From the NCBI GenBank assembly GCA_026997215.1, contig JALWJP010000060.1, forward strand, positions 1-5,486: 5,486 nt of DNA, read 5' to 3'. A program made the translations under genes and the position numbers. A model generated the notes under the pieces. That model ran no database searches. It worked only from the letters and a program-made list of their open reading frames with translations, and was not told the origin of the DNA. Every line of letters starts with the position of its first letter. The stretch's first letter is position 1. This document shows positions 5,479-5,486 of the stretch, piece after piece. This DNA comes from Nanobdellati archaeon. GTDB taxonomy: Archaea > EX4484-52 > JAADEF01.

Positions 5479-5486
5479 TGTACTTT

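Noticed and set aside
5478..5486. Possible start of a plus-strand gene at the right edge (ATG TAC TTT)
   Set aside because: Only three codons are visible and no ribosome site precedes it.
1..5486. CRISPR array, insertion sequence, attachment site or box C/D RNA
   Set aside because: No spaced direct repeats, transposase motifs, or paired C and D boxes were seen on either strand.

Overview
The window is AT-rich DNA that reads as archaeal. It carries a class II tRNA-Ser gene with no encoded CCA end. TATA-like boxes sit at archaeal distances from starts. Genes that open a transcript have no Shine-Dalgarno site (leaderless style), while internal or leadered genes have good ones (AGGTGAT, AGGAGGGG) that match the archaeal 16S tail. 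The exact lineage cannot be read from this stretch. A small-genome or DPANN-like archaeon is possible, but that is inference.

Layout. Bases 1-2910 (minus) hold the first 970 codons of a very large secreted protein that runs off the left edge. It has a signal peptide, about 50 N-glycosylation sequons, three related Ig-like (CARDB-like) modules and an F5/8 type C (discoidin-like) domain bracketed by two cysteines. Immediately upstream on the same strand (2932-3717) is a smaller exported protein with a textbook PEP-CTERM tail: VPEPAT, a hydrophobic helix and a basic end. This is the sorting signal of the exosortase/archaeosortase systems. Bases 3718-3785 form a compact divergent promoter in which one palindromic TTTATAAA can serve both the PEP-CTERM gene (minus) and the tRNA-Ser(CGA) gene (3786-3869, plus).

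On the plus strand after the tRNA, 3908-5026 encodes a SufS-type (group II) cysteine desulfurase with all its catalytic residues. It overlaps by ATGA with an 81-codon gene of unknown function (5023-5268) that has a single cysteine. The pair ends at a perfect 13-bp hairpin. That hairpin also contains the stop codon of a convergent 41-codon gene (5284-5409, minus) with a strong ribosome binding site; it is too short for routine gene calling.

How the genes may work together. The left half looks like a cell-envelope locus: a sortase-processed small surface protein next to a giant, probably heavily glycosylated adhesin or surface-layer-like protein. The right half is a small sulfur-mobilising unit, probably supplying persulfide for Fe-S clusters or tRNA thiolation, with an uncharacterised co-translated partner. 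No stretch over 300 bases lacks a gene. No CRISPR array, insertion sequence or attachment site was seen.
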